DNA of 64,000 nucleotides, from NCBI GenBank assembly GCA_002633025.1, contig NMRB01000212.1, positions 333,764 through 397,763 on the forward strand, in the 5' to 3' direction. A program made the translations under genes and the position numbers. Below the pieces are notes generated by a model. That model was not told the DNA's origin and searched no databases. It saw only the letters and a program-made list of their open reading frames with translations. Shown in pieces: positions 53,377 through 64,000 of this stretch (position 1 is its first letter; each line of letters opens with the position of its first letter). The DNA comes from Notospermus geniculatus (Eukaryota > Nemertea > Pilidiophora > Heteronemertea > Lineidae).

Positions 53377-54105
53377 TAGATTCATTATGGTACCCATGAT
53401 TGAACCTCTTTATCTTCGATAGAACGAGAGGTATTATCCTGCTTCCTCGCCAAGATATCGCTGTAGCATTCCACAAGCTTTTCTATTGATTCCTTTTCCT
53501 TGTTGGAGCGGATTTGTGGGTAGAGCATTATCATACACCAACGTACACCTACACAGTACGTGGCTGATGACAGTAATGAGCCCGTGAATCATTGTCGCGG
53601 TGTTCTTAGTTGGGAGGCAATGTTGGAATCGTCAGGTGGTTTAGAACATTCTTTCGCATGCTGGGGAAACCTTTTAACGTGAAAACCGATGCGGGGGATT
53701 ACACTTAGTAGTAAACGGCTTAGTTAAGTTTAACTTTGATATTTGCCTTTGTATTTCATTTGAGCAGACTGTTTCTTCTGTCGAGTATTTCCCCAAATCT
53801 TTGAGGTTCTACTTGAAAGGTTGATTTTAGTTTGAAGTTACATGTTAGGGGAAGTCACTTGCATGCCAGATGTCATGGTGTCTGTTGTCAGTTTCAGCAT
53901 GCCAATACCGAAGGAGGTTGGTGACTAGTTGACATCAACAAAAAGATTTTAAAAGATTTGTTGCTGTTGTTGTTCGGAAGGTTCATAAAGGTATCTGATA
54001 CATTAAACCTGGTGGAAGTATTAGTTGCCCTTGTTGGACATCACTGCAATACGATTTCAAGATTTCATGTCATGCATTCTCATCTATAGACAATTCTCGA
54101 ATTCG

Positions 54106-54298
54106 CAGATCTGCGCACTGTGACTTCCGCCAAAATCTCAACCAGAACCTCGATCTGAAACCGGCTGACGTCACACCATCCATGATTCAGCAATGGTCGA
54201 GTCTGATGCAACGTCTTCGACATCACTGTCGTGGGGTTGTCTGTTTTACATCATTCAGTTTCAGACCGAGGTTGTGGTTGAGAAGTGTGCAGATCTGT
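54106..54298. mobile_element. Inverted-repeat element with CAGATCTGCGCACT ends
   Basis: CAGATCTGCGCACT and AGTGTGCAGATCTG form the ends. CTCAACCAGAACCTCG pairs with CGAGGTTGTGGTTGAG and GATCTGAAAC with GTTTCAGAC. The interior has no coding function. Confidence 0.68.
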
Positions 54299-56258
54299 GT
54301 CGTTTACGTCAATTTGAGAACGGTCTTTTGCCAGCATTAGAGGACGCAGCAGGGCTTGAGGAGGGTAAATCCTGTTGGGGGGCCTTCCTTTGCTCTGGTT
54401 GTCAGTGTAAAAAATGGTCTGATCATCCTTCCGTATGGAATGGGGATAGGAACCAATCAACGTGCAGGATCAGAATGCCTTTATCGTCCTATCAAATGGA
54501 GTAAATCCTTTCTACAACCTCTAAACTGCTCGTCTAATCCAAGTTAATCATACCACATCAAGTCTAAATCCGCTGCATCAAATGAGGACAATATATCTAT
54601 GGCAACCTCACCAACAACAGTGTGACTGAACATAATTCTAAATAAATTGTGGCTGAACATGCAAACTCGGGCTCTCATTTCCATTCATCATCCATAAATT
54701 AGTCCAGAACGTTCATCCGGACGAGGAAGAGGATGATGATGATCTTGCTGCAGCAGATTTTGATTGGTGGAGCTGCGTTGGTGAGGCAGTTCCGGAGGGC
54801 CTAGTGGTCAGGAAGCCTGAGATTCAACTTCTGCGGCCTGCATGACCATTCATTGCCTTTACTCCCTGACCTCATCCAGTGGTACGGAGATGGTAGACAT
54901 GGCAAAGATGGTGTCTGTTGTGTGCTGAGTTGGGAAAGTCCAAAGAAGGACTGGTTGATGGCTAGTGATGAGTGTAACATGGGCAAACTGAAGGCCTATT
55001 ACAATATAATACAGGAAGCCACATTCTGTGCTTGGCCTTTCATGTTTGGTTATATGAGAAGATTGGTGATGTGCCATCGCACAGTGATTCAATATCATGA
55101 ATCACTGCAAGCACTTCTTCTTTCCTCAACGAATTCTTCAACTTATTGTACTTCGGCGTAAAACCAGCCTACCTCTCCTCTCTGGTGTCAAAAAAGTGTG
55201 ACTGATATCACAATCGGCTTAAAAGATGCAACCGCGACTTGTTACCCTACACCGACACCTCTACCGCATGATGTCATGGGAATCGCTTCATACAATACAT
55301 TTCTTAAATCCTTTCTCTGATCCGTGGGATGAGAATTTCTTTGACGATTGACAGATTCGTGATTGTCTGACATTTACGTTGATTTGTTGCGTCGTTTTCA
55401 CTGGCGTCAATATTGGATTAATTTCATGCCGCAGGGGACCGTGACTTATAAGTTATGTGATGAAATGAAACGTCTGCCACCTCTCTGTTTCTGAGAACGC
55501 CACGGTCCAGTGCGGAGCCAATCAGTTTGCTTACGTCATTCGCTGCCAGTCATTCTTCATGAGCAGAATGCTTTTGACTCCCGACAGTTCTTATTGATTC
55601 CATCCCTGTCCCCACAGTCATTAATCCAATGTTTTTATGATGATGTTCACGCTGCTGTTCAGCTGCACTTGGGGACGGGGATCACATTGCATGTATTGTG
55701 AATAATAAAACATGGAAATTGCTGATATAATTTGGTCGCCGAGGATTGTAAGAGTGTATTGACGGCGATGTTTTAGTGGCTGATGGAGAAGATCCATTAA
55801 GCATTGCTAAAAAAGGAATGGTGTAATGTGTCATGAATACGGTAAAACTTCAGGAAATGAAGCCGAGGGCCTTTTATGGGGTCGTTTGGCCAGTTCTAGA
55901 CATCAATGTGATAATGTTGACGGAATTTAAGCGTCTGGCAGAAGTTTTCACTTTCAGCGATGGAGATATCCAAAAATAGAAAGAATGGCGTGGAAGAAAA
56001 TGATATGGAAGAAGTTAAGGAGATAGGAAAACACATTGACGGACTTGTTGTTGTCCACAGAGTTGTCATCAAATGCATCCTCATCAAAAAACAATGTATC
56101 ACTGGTCACATCTTCTGAGAAAGCCGACCACCCACAACATGCTGATGTTGGTCTGACTGTCAGTTGGAGATGAACTCATGAATATCGAGATTTTTTTCGC
56201 CGGATGCTGCCTCAATGATATTGCCATCAATTTCAACACTTTCAACAAAAACAATGTA

Positions 56259-56378
56259 GAGTTTTCGCACATCCCCCGAAACGCAAACGTCTATCCTATT
56301 GTTCGGTGCTCTTTTCGTGGCATCGAACAATGGGTTTGGCGTTCGCATTCGCACTTCGGGGGATTTGCGAAAACTCCC
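56259..56378. mobile_element. GAGTTTTCGCAA hairpin family, copy 3, TA-flanked
   Basis: Ends GAGTTTTCGCACATCCCCCG and GGGGGATTTGCGAAAACTCC. TA stands immediately on both sides (56257-56258 and 56379-56380), as expected for a Tc1/mariner-type insertion. Confidence 0.8.
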
Positions 56379-56382
56379 TAAT

Positions 56383-56499
56383 ATTGGCAAAGCCCCCGAA
56401 ACGCCAACACCAATGTCTAATCCTTGTGTTGTTGATGCCGTTCTTCGTGGCGTTGATCACCGTTTGCGTTGGCGTTTTGGGATTATTGCAAAAACTCGC
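56383..56499. mobile_element. GAGTTTTCGCAA hairpin family, copy 4
   Basis: Directly adjoins copy 3. It starts ATTGGCAAAGCCCCCGAAAC and ends TATTGCAAAAACTCGC, with CGCCAACACC and GCGTTGGCG pairing inside. The left terminus is degraded. Confidence 0.7.
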
Positions 56500-58646
56500 T
56501 ATTGTTTCTTGATCACCCTGTATCATTACTATCTCTACAAGTAAATACCCATGCATTACACTCAATTAGCTTGTCCCCAGAGATGGCAGTCCATGCATGT
56601 AGAGAGAGGCAATTTCATTATTAGATACTTCTTGTATCGACCAGGATGTTTAGGATGGGCAAGAGACGCCATGTTGGAGTCGAGTCACAATATCATCTAA
56701 TTTGCAATTAGAGAATGTGGGGGCAGATTTCAACTTGACGATTCATCAGCTGCTGAAGAGCCAAGATGGTGGCTGCTCCCCAGCTTCAGTAGCAACATTC
56801 CAGTGTAACATATGTAGTTGTTTCCCCTCTGCCAGTGTTCTCCAATAATTGAGTGATGGAATAAGCCCAGAGGAGAACACAGTGTGCCAATCTGCTTCCA
56901 AGCATTGAAGGGAACACTGAGTGATAGGAATACTGAGAGATGTTACACTACCGTAAAGGGCACTTCTTTGAGTGTCTCACCAATGTGACAGGCATTACAG
57001 AGGCCACTACGCTATACATACGCCAGTGCTTCTCTTTTAACCAGATGGGACTGTCAGACACATGCCGCTTGCGTATTCACCGGCCTGGTCCCGACACCAT
57101 GCCCATGACGTATCCTCATTTTTCTGCTCGAGAACTGCCACGACATAATCACAAATTAGCCGCGACTTCAGCCCACTCCAGTCCTCCGTAACAATAGGTC
57201 GTCATGCCCTGAAGAGGCCATCGTCCAGCACTCAATCAGTGTTATCTCCACTTGAACACGCTCCGGGGAGGAGAAGAAATTACAAATGAAGCCATTACAC
57301 GATTTCTTCGGGCAAGTTATGTCCACCAGTTTGCTAATTACCAGAAGTGTTCCTATAGATTCCCTCCTTATCTTCTTTGAGTGTCTTTGGCCAAGTAACT
57401 CAATTTAGTGGAAGGAACATTCACAGGGCTGTTTTCCGCTCTGTCGTTGCTTTGCGCCCACCTGGGGCTGTTGGCAACAAAGTGGCAGGTAGGACCAGAG
57501 GACCATCCGTCAGGAGATCAGCCACCACATTCTGGAAGTGGCAACTACTTGTTGTAACGGTACTGATTTGGTGACAGGAATCTCCCTTTCACTGATCTGC
57601 CCCAAATCAGGTTTAGGCAGGTGGTATTTTGTGTTGAAGTTTTCTAAAACCCTTGGAAATAAGTAGAAAAAAATTTGAAGAAATGTTCTTCAGATGAATG
57701 ATAGAAACAACCTTTCTTCAAATATTTTTCAATCAATGCCGTTGGATGTGAGAAAACTTTGACAGAAGATACTGTCTGCTGAAATCTGGGGTAAATGTAT
57801 TGGGAACGTGATTATCAAAGTATTGACAATCCAATTTAGCAGATGCAACTGTTCCTTGTTTTCTACCATGAACACAGTTTTGCACTCAGGCAGACACAAT
57901 ACAGTCCGTGTTTATCAGCGCCACAGTTCGATCAAAAACATATAAAAGCGTGATTGAAATTTTCTAGTTTTGTGTTGCTCCATTTCCAACAAGCTACTGT
58001 GGATGGTATTGAATGTTGTATAGCACCTTTTCTATCAGCGCAGCACAGACTACTGGAAGAGGACTTTCAATCATCATTATACAGTAATGTGTTCTGACAG
58101 TGATTTAGTTTCCCATACCGTGCTGGTGTGAAAGTGCACGTTATGACGTCATTCTCCAATTGCATCCATTTAAAGCTACCAGCATTGACTGGGTTGTTGA
58201 AAACTTCTCATAATCTGCCTTTTCAACATCCAAGACTCACCTCCACCCTGCCAGTGGTCCCGGCAGAGAGGTGTTGGCCAGAATAGTGGAGAAACACAGA
58301 CCCCTTAAGTTGAAGATGCCTTTCCAGTAGATTAGAGGTTCACCCGGAATCAGACTTTCTGGTTTAATGTCCTCAACAGAATTCCAGACTGGTCGTCCAC
58401 CCTCTCATCCTTTGCTCATCATTAGGGCTGCTGAAGTTTTCTCTGCTGATGCTGTTGGTCATGAAACAATTATTTGTAGGCCTGTGTGTAACCATGCGTT
58501 TTATACAAAGACGTAATTCTTCAAGAAATGACGTTCGTCAGAGAGCCTGCTTCACAGACTGAGGCGTCATTGTCCAGGGAACATCCTACATATCTGAGTT
58601 TACTGCTGTATCTTGCCTTATGTGCCTTTGTCTCTCTCTTTTTCAG

Positions 58647-58705
58647 GTGTCTCACATTATTCCAAGATTATCGAGGGGGCTGAAGATTGTGCAGTGTTTG
58701 ACGAA
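58647..58705 (+). CDS. OTOF: Otoferlin, second coding exon (C2A domain)
   Basis: The acceptor TCTCTTTTTCAG ends at 58646 and the donor GTAAGT starts at 58706. The first two bases complete the Gly codon split after 13233. The exon then reads VSHYSKIIEGAEDCAVFDE, matching the otoferlin C2A segment that follows FRG (-SFYSRV-E--ED-ADFDE). It ends in phase 0 and joins directly to the exon at 59639. Alone it is too short to be identified, but the match in phase and sequence to its two neighbours makes the call firm. Confidence 0.9.
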
Positions 58706-58732
58706 GTAAGTATATGTGATCCTTGATTGATA

Positions 58733-58890
58733 TTGATTGATTATGAGCCAATCAGATTGCTCTGTTGGTTGATACTGACATGTGACTTTGAGCCAATCAG
58801 ATTGCTCTGTTGATGACATTGTGACTTTGAGCCTATCAAATTCCTCGTGTTGGTTGATATTGATATGTCACATTGAGCCAATCAGATCGG
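58733..58890. repeat. Tandem repeat with GAGCCAATCAGATTGCTCTG, four degenerate units
   Basis: Units of about 45-60 bp pair GAGCC(A/T)ATCA with TTGGTTGATA(T/C)TGA. The cluster starts 28 bp after OTOF exon 2. Confidence 0.7.
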
Positions 58891-59440
58891 TCTTTTCTCA
58901 TAATGTTTCTGGAATGTCATATGTCACACTTAAACAAGAATATCTGAACAAAAAACTGAAGTGGATGCCATAAATCATCTTAATGTCTCCTTTAATTGCT
59001 AATTAAAGCTTAACATCTCATAAAAAACCCTGATGTTTGGAGATCAAAAGATAATGTATCCTTGCTGCGTCAGGCATCTAATACAGCGTGTAGAATCGGG
59101 TGCTACTGTTGGGAATCGGATAGCAATCATACGTACGAAAAAATTCCTCCATAATCTGTAATCGTAGCGTAAACACGACAAGAAGTGTGTAGGCGGCGTG
59201 ATGGTCCGTGAGAGAACGGTTGTCATGACAGACTGGAGGTACCTGGAAGGGAAGAAACCTGTTACATCGTCACTTGATGAGGAATGATTGGACATTTGAG
59301 ACGAGGCATCTCAATTTGTGACGAAGGGCGTGTTGCAAATTGCTGAAATTGCGGAAACATGTTTTATCAGGATGTAAGGTGTCATGTTGCTTGATAGCAC
59401 AGGATGTACCAACATTGTCGTAAATAAAATGTAAAGATTG

Positions 59441-59584
59441 AGGGCCGTATTCAAAAAGGGTGATCATCGTATGATTAAGATTTAGACGTCTGTAACTTCA
59501 CTAAATGCACATCCACACTGCCAGCATGCATTTGACGAAGTTACAAGCGTCTAAGTCTTAAAAACCCTTTTTGAATACGGCCCT
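59441..59584. mobile_element. Hairpin element with AGGGCCGTATTCAAAAAGGG ends
   Basis: The first 20 bases (59441-59460) and the end CCCTTTTTGAATACGGCCCT are near-perfect complements. GTAACTTC and GAAGTTAC pair inside. Confidence 0.8.
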
Positions 59585-59638
59585 GAGTGTACGGATCTGT
59601 ACATCCATCTACACGTTCTTTATATTGGTTATTTTCAG

Positions 59639-59727
59639 ACGTTTGAATGGCCAGTTGCTCGTCCAATTGAAAGTGATGAAGTCGTTGACATCCAAATATT
59701 CAACTACAACAGATACTTGTCCAACAG
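59639..59727 (+). CDS. OTOF: Otoferlin, third coding exon (C2A domain)
   Basis: The acceptor TATTTTCAG ends at 59638 and the donor GTAAGG starts at 59728 (phase 2). It reads TFEWPVARPIESDEVVDIQI then FNYNRYLSN plus a split Arg codon. The otoferlin C2A equivalent is TF-WPVA--I---E---IQVFNY---SNK, so identity is high and collinear with the two previous exons. The next exon (expected to begin near the family's LIG segment) was not found before the right edge. It may lie in the N gap at 62737-63622 or beyond the window. Confidence 0.93.
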
Positions 59728-59809
59728 GTAAGGTTTTGTAAACAAAAAAGAATATATTTGCCACAAGGAACCATCTTTATTGAGGGAGGCTGAATGATGC
59801 ATTAGGTGT

Positions 59810-59972
59810 CAGTATTTACCAGACTTCTGTGGTACAACATTTGGTAACAAAACATTTGTGGGTATGACACTTTGCAATGCCACTTTTGTGGTACAGTACA
59901 ACACTCCCTAATGCCACTTCCGTGGTACGACACTAGGTTACCCAAAATCTGTGGTAAGACACTTTCTTGCAT
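59810..59972. repeat. Tandem repeat with CTGTGGTACAACA-type units
   Basis: Five degenerate units of about 33 bp, built on TGTGGTA(C/A)(G/A)ACACTT and TGCCACTT(T/C). Confidence 0.68.
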
Positions 59973-60654
59973 TTTTGCACACGCCACTTGGAATGTAAAT
60001 TTCTAAACTTGCCTTGCTCTAGTGCTACATGCTGCTAAACTAAATTCTCAAAAGGAAAACCTGAGTAAATAAGTGAATAGTTTCCGCGAACCATCACATG
60101 CAATTAGCTTTACCACCCACACACTTTCCGATATCGCTACTTGAAGAGTCTTTGCTTCAGCTGTCGAGGATAACATTGGGAAACATTGGCATCCTGTTAC
60201 TTATCAGGTCGGGTTGGAACTACCGCTGGTATTGGGGACGCCATTCTGACAATCAGGGAGTCTGAGATTTGTCTGGATTAGTAGGAGACGGAATTCCATG
60301 ACATGATGAGACCCTTTCTTGTTGATTTCATTCCTGATCATTAAGAAAGGGTAAAGGCAATCCATTCGGTGAAATGTACCCAAAGCTGACAATTGGTTGA
60401 TGATCATGTTGGTATGTCAGTCGTTGCTGTGGAATGCCCTCGAGATTTTAGCTACTGCCTTCATCATTGCACGCTGGTGTGAATGCAGAAACGGTCCCTT
60501 GGAATCAAAGTCCAGGTGCTATTGTTCTAATGCATCATGTGAAGAATTATGTTGCTAATTCTGACCATAACTGTTGACAGTGCATGCATGGGCTTTGTAT
60601 ATTTAGGACTTCCATCTCTAGGACTTTTTCCGCTGGTACGCCGGGACCTTCACC

Positions 60655-60730
60655 AAGGTTTCAGTGGGATCAAACCCAAGACCTGAACAGGTGACTGACA
60701 CACAAGTTACCACTGCACCACTCTGACAGT
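60655..60730 (-). mobile_element. tRNA-like SINE head or tRNA pseudogene
   Basis: On the minus strand GTGGTGCAGTGGTAAC (60721-60706) resembles an A-box region and GGGTTTGATCCC (60676-60665) a B-box. Spacing is roughly tRNA-like, but no good acceptor stem is seen, so a functional tRNA is unlikely. Confidence 0.45.
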
Positions 60731-62189
60731 CATTGCAATGAATTAGACCGGCCAATCAAAACGTACCCTCACGCATCGTCTGGATGATCTGCAATGTTTG
60801 ATCTTTGTTTATCCACTCAATATGTCTCCCTTCACGCTGACTTCTGAATCGATGGAGTGGAGTTGATCAATCCTGACAGATTTGAAATGAAAGCAGTATG
60901 ATAAAATCGCAATATGGCAAACTTCATGGATGGACTCTCAAGGCATTAAATGCTTGAGTACAATCAATAAAACTATCTGGCATTTCACCTAAAAAATAAT
61001 GATAAATTTGCTGTTAAAAATCGTTATCATAATCAATAATGCTTGGCTTGTTAGAGTTTTTGATGATCTTTTAAAAGTTATAAATAAAGCCACCAACATT
61101 GACCTGAACTTTAATATTTTGGTGCAATGAATGTGTGTAGGAGGATATAAGCTCCCAGAAAAAGCATGCACTGTCAAAAAAAGTCTTTGTCTTGATCACA
61201 TCCAAGAAAAGATGGACCAGGAATCGATCTTGACCGTAGCGATGACTGAGCTTGGATTGTATGTTACAGATATCTCTTCATCCAATAGATGATATTTGAA
61301 ACGAAATAATGACTAACCATTACTTTTTGTCTCGCTATGAAGTCACACTGTTTTAAAAAAAATTACTTTTAGAACCGAACAGCATGTGATGGTTCAGCTA
61401 TTTACAAGCTTCGATCGCCTGAGTGCAAGGCTAATATTTGTTTTCTTCATCAGCGATTCAACATTGATTGAATCTGATGCACGTAAATAAGGCGAGTGGT
61501 CAGAAAGAAAGGGCCGTCAGTTTTTATTCAGTGGGGGTGGCACTGACGCTAATGGAACGAGACCACGACACCGTGCAATGATGTCGTTACAAACTGTGGT
61601 GATTGGACACCATTGGGCATTTTGTTTGATCAGAATTTCTGATGATCTGCTATGAAAAATTGGTGATAACTTTTGCTATGGGGCATGTTAGACATCACAA
61701 CAGATCATTTAGTTAGAGGGTGTTAGGACATCAAGCGGGAAAGGATAACCGGAGGGACTGGAACGTTTCTACTTTATCAGATCTTGGATGACACCAGTCT
61801 AACTATTTTAGGCAACACCAGTCTATGCTAAAATTTTCATTAGGCAGGTGTGACCCCAAAGGGTCTCCAGCACCACTTCCATTTGCTAGTGCCATGCCAC
61901 TCTATTAACCAAGCCGTTCGACCTGAACTGCGAAAGGCTGAGTATGACAAATACGTGTTCTCCAGTGGCTAGCAAATCTGATGTTTGATCTCTGTCTGCC
62001 CACTCGTATAATGATGTGACTGATATCTACGACATCCCAGTGTTGAAATCAGATACCATCAAGGGGGACGTTGACTTGTCAGGATGTAATTATCCATGGG
62101 GCGTACAGCCTTTCGAAGAGGGACACAATTGATTCGTACTGTGATACAGATATCAAGTCCTTATTGATGATGAATCACTGGTGGATCAC

Positions 62190-62582
62190 CCTAGACCCCC
62201 ATATGAAGGCTCATCTATCCCTCAGTTCAGCTCTACAATGTGACTGGAGAGGCCACAGTTTAATAGACTCCTACTAAAAGGCTCATCTAGCTTTCAGTCT
62301 TGACTCCCACTTGAAGGCTTGATCATCTAGCTCACTCTCACCAACTAGACTCTCATCCGAAGGCACAGTCTAGATCCCACTAGAAGGTTCATCTTGCTCT
62401 CACAGTCTAGACTCCCACAAGGCTCATCATCTAGCTCTCACAGTCTTGACTCCAACTAGAAGGATCATCTAGTTCTCACGTCTGGACTCCCACAAGGCTC
62501 ATCTATAGCTTCACACAGTCTAGGACTCTGACTAGAAGGATCATCTAGCTCTCACGTCTGAACTCCCACAAGGCTCATCTAT
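62190..62582. repeat. Minisatellite, about 40-bp unit
   Basis: About nine variants of AAGGCTCATCTAGCTCTCAC followed by AGTCTAGACTCCCACTAG. The array runs directly into the hairpin at 62585. Confidence 0.8.
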
Positions 62583-62584
62583 AG

Positions 62585-62736
62585 ATCGTTTTCACGACGT
62601 AACTCCGACAGTGTCCGCCATGATGACGTTGCGCGTTTTGCCCACCAGCAGCCAATGCATTTTGTGTTTCTGCTGGTGGGCAAAACGCATAACGTCATCA
62701 TGGCAGACACTGTCGGAGTTGCGTCGTGAAAACGAT
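62585..62736. mobile_element. 152-bp near-perfect hairpin adjoining the N gap
   Basis: ATCGTTTTCACGACGTAACT at the left end and the complementary GTTGCGTCGTGAAAACGAT at the right end continue inward as arms of about 65 bp with few mismatches, around GCAGCCAATGCATTTTGTG. The gap starts at the very next base. Confidence 0.82.
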
Positions 62737-63622
62737 NNNNNNNNNNNNNNNNNNNNNNNNNNNNNNNNNNNNNNNNNNNNNNNNNNNNNNNNNNNNNNNN
62801 NNNNNNNNNNNNNNNNNNNNNNNNNNNNNNNNNNNNNNNNNNNNNNNNNNNNNNNNNNNNNNNNNNNNNNNNNNNNNNNNNNNNNNNNNNNNNNNNNNNN
62901 NNNNNNNNNNNNNNNNNNNNNNNNNNNNNNNNNNNNNNNNNNNNNNNNNNNNNNNNNNNNNNNNNNNNNNNNNNNNNNNNNNNNNNNNNNNNNNNNNNNN
63001 NNNNNNNNNNNNNNNNNNNNNNNNNNNNNNNNNNNNNNNNNNNNNNNNNNNNNNNNNNNNNNNNNNNNNNNNNNNNNNNNNNNNNNNNNNNNNNNNNNNN
63101 NNNNNNNNNNNNNNNNNNNNNNNNNNNNNNNNNNNNNNNNNNNNNNNNNNNNNNNNNNNNNNNNNNNNNNNNNNNNNNNNNNNNNNNNNNNNNNNNNNNN
63201 NNNNNNNNNNNNNNNNNNNNNNNNNNNNNNNNNNNNNNNNNNNNNNNNNNNNNNNNNNNNNNNNNNNNNNNNNNNNNNNNNNNNNNNNNNNNNNNNNNNN
63301 NNNNNNNNNNNNNNNNNNNNNNNNNNNNNNNNNNNNNNNNNNNNNNNNNNNNNNNNNNNNNNNNNNNNNNNNNNNNNNNNNNNNNNNNNNNNNNNNNNNN
63401 NNNNNNNNNNNNNNNNNNNNNNNNNNNNNNNNNNNNNNNNNNNNNNNNNNNNNNNNNNNNNNNNNNNNNNNNNNNNNNNNNNNNNNNNNNNNNNNNNNNN
63501 NNNNNNNNNNNNNNNNNNNNNNNNNNNNNNNNNNNNNNNNNNNNNNNNNNNNNNNNNNNNNNNNNNNNNNNNNNNNNNNNNNNNNNNNNNNNNNNNNNNN
63601 NNNNNNNNNNNNNNNNNNNNNN
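62737..63622. other. Assembly gap, 886 N
   Basis: A run of N bounded on the left by a hairpin and on the right by a CGGATCCAGGGG element end with a poly-C run. Three long open frames across it consist almost only of unknown residues and are not genes. Confidence 0.99.
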
Positions 63623-63655
63623 CGGATCCAGGGGGCGTACGCCCCCCCCCCCCCC
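63623..63655. mobile_element. Fragment of the CGGATCCAGGGG element
   Basis: CGGATCCAGGGGGCGTACGC followed by a run of C resembles the end of the elements at 38040 and 44465; the rest is lost in the gap. Confidence 0.5.
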
Positions 63656-64000
63656 CATTGAGTATTAGGTTGTCCTAAAGCTTTGGATCCAGAATTGCCT
63701 CATTGTTGAAGGCAGATGCTGGATATATGTCACAAACCCTAAAATGAATGCTTTGAGAAGTTATTTTGCTCCTGCATAGCCACGTTCCTCACCCATGACA
63801 TTCCAATGAATGAAGCCTGATGTTTGACTCGGAGTACTCCATCAGATACAACCTAAAAGTTAATCTTATTTGAATGATCGTAGGCAAATCGTTAAGCCAT
63901 GACGTCTCAAAATGACACCACGCAAACACTTCATCTGTTGGTGAAAATCCTCCCATTCTTATCAACTCTCGTTTCTCAGGAATTAATCTGACTTCTGTGA

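Larger units (their letters stand above)
13234..58646 (+). other. OTOF: OTOF intron 1, about 45.4 kb
   Basis: Bounded by GTAAGT at 13234 and TCTCTTTTTCAG ending at 58646. Its true length is uncertain, because it contains an N gap and two contig-overlap duplications. No exon of another gene was recognised. Short ORFs here have no domain content and are scattered on both strands. Besides the elements listed separately, I see nothing specific in 14260-15340, 15870-18250, 18420-20420, 23710-25878, 26040-30740, 36530-38040, 42330-43050, 44640-45930, 47155-48385, 51500-53265, 54300-56255 and 56500-58646. Confidence 0.82.
58706..59638 (+). other. OTOF: OTOF intron 2
   Basis: A 933-bp phase-0 intron. 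It contains the CCAATCAG repeat cluster (58733-58890) and a hairpin element (59441-59584). The ORF on the minus strand at 59044-59295 has no recognisable domain. Confidence 0.85.
59728..64000 (+). other. OTOF: OTOF intron 3 (open at the right edge)
   Basis: Starts GTAAGG. No further coding exon was recognised. Contents are minisatellites, a tRNA-like fragment, a hairpin and an N gap. The last 350 bases (63651-64000) show nothing specific. Confidence 0.7.

Noticed and set aside
62579-63678. Open frames of 311-359 codons on both strands
   Set aside because: They run through 886 N and contain almost only unknown residues; the real ends are hairpin and transposon sequence.

Overview
The window looks like genomic DNA from an invertebrate animal. 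It has spliced genes with GT-AG introns, one intron of about 45 kb, tRNA-derived SINEs, many short hairpin (MITE-like) elements and minisatellites, and sequence copies that differ like alleles of a very heterozygous genome. The abundant TAGGCCTA-type octamers and the protein similarities suggest a marine deuterostome such as an echinoderm or hemichordate. That placement is an inference. No prokaryotic, viral or CRISPR content is seen.

Three genes can be supported. (1) At 20-1981 (+) lies the 3' end of a spliced gene I cannot name with certainty. Four phase-compatible exons end at a TGA at 1979-1981, and a 740-bp tandem duplication cuts through the gene. (2) At 2764-4498 (-) is a complete six-exon gene for mitochondrial [2Fe-2S] ferredoxin 2 (FDX2, adrenodoxin family). 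Its last exon faces the first gene tail to tail. A 4.1-4.3 kb tandem duplication (2882-6948 and 6949-11282) carries a second intact set of FDX2 exons 1-5 (7073-8449), but the only exon 6 lies outside the duplicated unit. (3) From 13155 (+) to beyond the right edge is the 5' part of an otoferlin (OTOF, type II ferlin) gene. Exon 1 is at 13155-13233, exon 2 at 58647-58705 and exon 3 at 59639-59727. FDX2 and OTOF are therefore divergent, and most of the window (13234-58646) is OTOF intron 1.

Layout: 1-2480, unnamed gene and its 740-bp tandem repeat; 2481-4498, FDX2; 4499-11282, FDX2 5' flank with SINE and hairpin elements, then the second copy of the unit; 11351-12070, a 720-bp foldback element; 13155 onward, OTOF. 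Intron 1 holds several minisatellites, at least six families of inverted-repeat elements and two apparent false duplications. Each false duplication contains a single N where two overlapping contig ends seem to have been abutted instead of merged (22656 and 34624). Long N gaps occupy 32145-32281 and 62737-63622.

No functional interaction among the three genes is implied. FDX2 acts in mitochondrial Fe-S cluster biogenesis, and otoferlin is a membrane-anchored C2-domain protein of Ca2+-triggered vesicle fusion. No complete novel system was found. The most unusual points are the shared terminal exon of the two FDX2 exon sets, the mobile elements present in only one of two near-identical copies, and the split gene at the left edge.
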